Below are positions 60,623 through 64,000 of a stretch of DNA of 64,000 nt, one piece after another (positions within the stretch are counted from its first letter, which is position 1; each line of letters opens with the position of its first letter). The translations under genes were made by a program, and so were the position numbers. This DNA comes from Stenotrophomonas sp. Iso1 (GTDB lineage: Bacteria > Pseudomonadota > Gammaproteobacteria > Xanthomonadales > Xanthomonadaceae): assembly GCF_027497995.1 (NCBI RefSeq), contig NZ_JAODBT010000001.1, positions 496,001 to 560,000 of the forward strand. Direction: 5' to 3'. The notes under the pieces are model-generated. The model was not told the origin of the DNA. It saw nothing but the letters and a program-made list of their open reading frames with translations, and searched no databases.

Positions 60623-63600
60623 TCAGAAATCGTAAGAGGCCGAGAACATCACATAGCGTGGCGTCTGGCGCGCAATCGGCACCAGATAGTCATTGGCTAT
60701 TGTGTAGGCGTCCTCTTCCGAGGTTACCTGCACCTGCGTGGCCTTCTGCTCGTCCAGTACGTTGAAGATCTGCACGTTGAAGGACAGCTTGTTGTCGAAG
60801 TAGGCGGGCCTATAGGTCACTGCCAAATCGATGCTCTTGGTCCAGGGATTCCGCTTGGCGCCTGGCTTCGCAATGCTGCCCAGGCAGGTGTGATACGCGG
60901 GCCCGTAACCAATCGGATCACCCTCGGACGTGCCTTCGTTGATTGACCCATCCGGGTTGTAGTAACCCAAACAGCTGATCGGTGAACCGGACATCACCCG
61001 CACGTTGCCACCCAGCATCCACTCCGGGGTGATGGCATAGCTGCCGTACAGCTTGATCTGGTGGCGACGATCGTTGGCCAGATAGCCATTGGCGAAGCGC
61101 ATCATCTCGGCGGCGTCCCAATCCTGGGTTTTGGAGATGTTCGTCTGGCCGAACTCGGACTTCACCTGGCCTTCGTTGTTGCCTTCACTCTTGCTGTAGG
61201 TGTAGTTCAAACGGCCTTCCCACTTGCCGTCAAACGGGTGCTCCAGGTACAGGTCCAAGGCCTTGTATGTGCGCTTGACACCTTCTTCGAAACCCCAGTC
61301 TGCCGAGCCCATGCGGACTTCAGTGCGACCGGAACCATCAACGTTCTTCAGGCTGAAGGTGTTGGTGCCGCCTGGGTTGAACATGTAGCAGCTGGCGACT
61401 TCCACCGAGTCCGGGTCGATTTTGTTGGCGATCAGCTTGTCGACGATCTTGCCGCTGTCGCAGATGTCGTCGATCGAGGACTTCAGGTCACGGTAGGTGA
61501 ACTTGGCGCCATATACCCAGTTGTCGCCCCAAGTCTTGTCGAAGCCCAGGATGTATTCGTCCTGGTACATGTTTTTCATGTCCTTGGGGGCGAATGCCAG
61601 CACGTCGATGGGCTCACCATACTCGCCGTTGGACGAGACAGGACCCGGTGCCGGCGCGCCATTGACGCCACCGACATCTTGCAAGCCGGTGGGCCGGCCG
61701 TCGGCACCGATGCCGGTATAGGTGTAGTACTGCCAGGTATAGGTGGAGGCCGAGGCACCGCGGACGGCGACATTGTTAGGCATAGCCAGGAAGTAGCGGC
61801 CGGCATTGCCGAAGATCTTCAGCGAAGCATCTCCGAACACGTCCCAGCTCAGGCCCAGTCGTGGTGCCCATTGATCCTTGGCATCCATGTAAGCCACGCC
61901 GGCATCGTTCTTGTTCTCGAATTCGTCGTTGCGGATACCCAGTGACACCAGAATGTTGTCGGTGACCTTCCAGCGATCTTCCAGATACCAGGCTTTCTGA
62001 TTTAGCTCCATGCTGGTGTTGTTGAAATATTTCAACTCACGTACGTAGTAGCCATCGCCACCGGGTGCGCCGACACCCAGGGCAGCGTTTGCGTTCGTGG
62101 AGCCAGAGCTTGCTTTCCTGTACTCCCAATACTCGGCAATCTGTGAGGTACCTTCGTTTTTTGCCTCGAACTTGATGTTGTCCACGCCCACGCTGAGCGT
62201 GTGATCACCGACGACCCATTCCAGATCTGCGCGCAGGCCACGCGTTTTGTCCTTGGCATCAATGCTCTGATAGCCACCTTGGATGTTCTTGACCTCATTG
62301 CCACCGTTGGCTGCCGGGTTCTGGAAATTGGAGCCAGCAATGTAAGGGGCCCCAGCAACAATCGAGGGGTTGATTTGACGATTTGTGAAATCACTGCTGC
62401 CGTAGGTGGCATTCAGCGTCAACGTATCGGTCAGGAAGCCGGTGTACTTCAGGATGCGATAGTCGGTTTCCTTGATGACTGGCGTCGGCACGATTGAGAG
62501 CTTTTCACCTTCGGTGAAGTTGCCTAGGTCGTAGTCATGATAGGTACCGCTGTAGTCGTCGTTCTGCTGGAACCAGGTAGCTTCCAATAGGTGATTGTCG
62601 GTGATGTTCCAGTTCAGCTTTGCGTAGTACTTGGAATTGTCGTCTTCGGCATGCGTGCTGCGTGCGCTACCCAGAGTATTGGGATTGCTCACCGAGTCGG
62701 TCTTGTACCATTCACCGCCAGCGAAGAAGAACAGCTTGTCCTGGATGATCGGGCCGCCGACATAACCGCTGTAACGCGTGGATCCGAATTCAACCCCTTT
62801 GCCGCTCTGGTACTTGGTGCCTGCAAGCGTCGGGTCGGCATATCCCCATTGGCACTTTTCGTCCTTATCGACTCCACAGGTGGATGGCAGATTGGGATTG
62901 GAATTGAACTGGGACAAATCAATATTCGGCAAGTACAGATCATCGCGACGCGACCGCAGTGACTTGGGTGCCCAATCGATTTGCGCACCGAATTTCCATT
63001 CATTGGTACCGCTCTTGCCGATCTGGCTGATCACGCCGCCGTCCGAGCGACCGTACTTGGCGCTGTAACCGCCGGTATAAGTTTCCTGCTGCGCCACAGC
63101 GACGAACGGAAGGCCGGATCCGCCTAGATTGGAGAGTGGCTCACCAGTGAAGTAGCCATTGATGTAGTACGCATTCTCCGAAGCGCCCGCGCCGCCAAAA
63201 GACACCAAGCCCGCCAATGCGCCGAAGCCGCCCGCACCCGCGACGGCACCCGGAGCCAACATCGCGATAGCTTCGGCGGTGCGGCCGATAGGCAGACGTT
63301 CCAATTGCTCGGCGGTGATGACCGTGCGGGTATCTACGGCAGTGAGATCAATGGAAGCGGCTGCCGTGGCACGAACATTGACCGTCTCCAGCGTAGAGGC
63401 GTTGCCCCCCTCACTTGCTGCGAATGACGCATCGGTACCTGCGCCGACGATGACCGAAACATCACGGGTGCCGACGACCTGGCCGTCGCGTTGCACGGTG
63501 ATTTTGTAGTTGCCGACGGGCAGCGAACTGATGCTGTATCGGCCGTCCGCTCCTACCGTAACTGTACGGGTCACACCACTGTTGCTGGTTGCTTGGACAG

Positions 63601-63733
63601 TGGTTCCGCTACCAGTGGCTTGAACGGTGCCGTAGATGCTGCCGCTGGTGCTCTGCGCATAAGCGCCACCAGCGATGCACAGGCTCAGTGCGGCACTGAG
63701 GGCTGCGCGTTGGATTGTCTTGCGCTTGACCAT
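60623..63733 (-). CDS. Oar-type TonB-dependent receptor, paralogue
   Basis: The 1036-residue protein has a signal peptide (AALSAALSLCIAGGAYAQ), a carboxypeptidase-regulatory-like domain (VTVGADGRYSISSLPVGNYKITV), a plug (TAEQLERLPIGRTAEAIAMLAPGAV) and a barrel ending in YVMFSASYDF. It shares long stretches with the downstream receptor, such as QQETYTGGYSA(K/R)YGRS(D/T)GGVI, so the pair arose by duplication. GGAG 7 nt before the ATG at 63733 supports this start over one ten codons earlier. The ligand is unknown. Confidence 0.93.
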   Translation of the reverse strand: MVKRKTIQRAALSAALSLCIAGGAYAQSTSGSIYGTVQATGSGTTVQATSNSGVTRTVTVGADGRYSISSLPVGNYKITVQRDGQVVGTRDVSVIVGAGTDASFAASEGGNASTLETVNVRATAAASIDLTAVDTRTVITAEQLERLPIGRTAEAIAMLAPGAVAGAGGFGALAGLVSFGGAGASENAYYINGYFTGEPLSNLGGSGLPFVAVAQQETYTGGYSAKYGRSDGGVISQIGKSGTNEWKFGAQIDWAPKSLRSRRDDLYLPNIDLSQFNSNPNLPSTCGVDKDEKCQWGYADPTLAGTKYQSGKGVEFGSTRYSGYVGGPIIQDKLFFFAGGEWYKTDSVSNPNTLGSARSTHAEDDNSKYYAKLNWNITDNHLLEATWFQQNDDYSGTYHDYDLGNFTEGEKLSIVPTPVIKETDYRILKYTGFLTDTLTLNATYGSSDFTNRQINPSIVAGAPYIAGSNFQNPAANGGNEVKNIQGGYQSIDAKDKTRGLRADLEWVVGDHTLSVGVDNIKFEAKNEGTSQIAEYWEYRKASSGSTNANAALGVGAPGGDGYYVRELKYFNNTSMELNQKAWYLEDRWKVTDNILVSLGIRNDEFENKNDAGVAYMDAKDQWAPRLGLSWDVFGDASLKIFGNAGRYFLAMPNNVAVRGASASTYTWQYYTYTGIGADGRPTGLQDVGGVNGAPAPGPVSSNGEYGEPIDVLAFAPKDMKNMYQDEYILGFDKTWGDNWVYGAKFTYRDLKSSIDDICDSGKIVDKLIANKIDPDSVEVASCYMFNPGGTNTFSLKNVDGSGRTEVRMGSADWGFEEGVKRTYKALDLYLEHPFDGKWEGRLNYTYSKSEGNNEGQVKSEFGQTNISKTQDWDAAEMMRFANGYLANDRRHQIKLYGSYAITPEWMLGGNVRVMSGSPISCLGYYNPDGSINEGTSEGDPIGYGPAYHTCLGSIAKPGAKRNPWTKSIDLAVTYRPAYFDNKLSFNVQIFNVLDEQKATQVQVTSEEDAYTIANDYLVPIARQTPRYVMFSASYDF

Positions 63734-64000
63734 CTTCTCTCTCCAGAAGTTGTGTTGGTTCATGGTTCATGGTTCTTGGTGCTGGTGCCCATGCGGGACC
63801 TAAACGCCAAGTGAACGAACAATAACTGCAGATGAAAGAAAAATTAACATTACATGAACAATATTTTCGAGGGAAATTATTATTTCTTTGTAATTCAGTT
63901 GGTTGCATGTCAAGTGCATTGGGTCATAGTGTGATTTTCGACACGGTTTCTGACTGGAGAAGTGCTCACTCAACCAAAATTTTGGTGCGAAGCGAAGGCT
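63734..64000. other. AT-rich upstream region of the second receptor; window edge
   Basis: These 267 bp contain an AT-rich block (about 63815-63900). On the minus strand there is a TTGACA (63908-63913) with TACAAA 15 bp further on, a possible but poorly spaced promoter. I see no gene in this end piece. Confidence 0.4.

Overview
The window is high-GC chromosomal DNA from a gammaproteobacterium of the Xanthomonadaceae, most likely Stenotrophomonas or a close relative. The evidence is the gene content and order (lysM-dprA-smg divergent from def-fmt-rsmB; topA next to tsaC; ydbS/ydbT, ribA and lpxL-type genes next to dtd and rpoD), large Oar-type TonB-dependent receptors, and short GTAG-headed palindromes like the SMAG elements of Stenotrophomonas. 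The assignment is inferred from reading the sequence, not from a database search.

Layout. 1-5.5 kb: an operon for mannose-rich glycans (AGE-family epimerase/isomerase, secreted GH2 beta-mannosidase, GH47 alpha-mannosidase lipoprotein) that continues upstream of the window. 5.6-9.9 kb: a palindromic repeat pair, priA, a 424-bp intergenic region holding an inverted pair of perfect DnaA boxes plus an IHF-like site, then a membrane-anchored sigma-like protein and a DUF3106 protein. 10-14.6 kb: MATE exporter, SppA protease, small lipoprotein, SDR oxidoreductase. 14.6-27.2 kb: two DUF4124 proteins, tsaC, topA, two GYF_2-module membrane proteins, smg, dprA, a LysM protein, and divergently def-fmt-rsmB. 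27.2-33.6 kb: a lipopolysaccharide or surface-glycan cluster (GT4, three GT2 enzymes, O-antigen ligase/polymerase, CDP-glycerol-type transferase). 33.6-40.6 kb: ydbT/ydbS, ribA, an LpxL-type acyltransferase, dtd, rpoD and a tRNA-Ile(CAU).

40.6-42 kb is a gene-poor stretch after the tRNA with a small orphan frame and an AT-rich inverted repeat. 42-50.7 kb holds a serine hydrolase, a membrane PQQ dehydrogenase, a small acidic protein, an archaeal-type methyltransferase, a SulP transporter and an acyl-CoA dehydrogenase. 50.8-57.1 kb is accessory and envelope-directed: an anchored unknown protein, a GH18 lipoprotein, a lytic transglycosylase, and an NHL propeller fused to an M23-like domain. 57.3-63.7 kb encodes two paralogous Oar-type receptors, each with its own strong terminator and AT-rich upstream region.

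Most of the window is conserved housekeeping DNA. The parts most worth a second look are the DnaA-box/IHF arrangement next to priA, the GYF_2-pilin protein beside its RDD paralogue, the NHL-M23 fusion, the sigma-like membrane protein, and the stretch behind the tRNA. I found no CRISPR array, prophage, complete insertion sequence or recognisable defence system.
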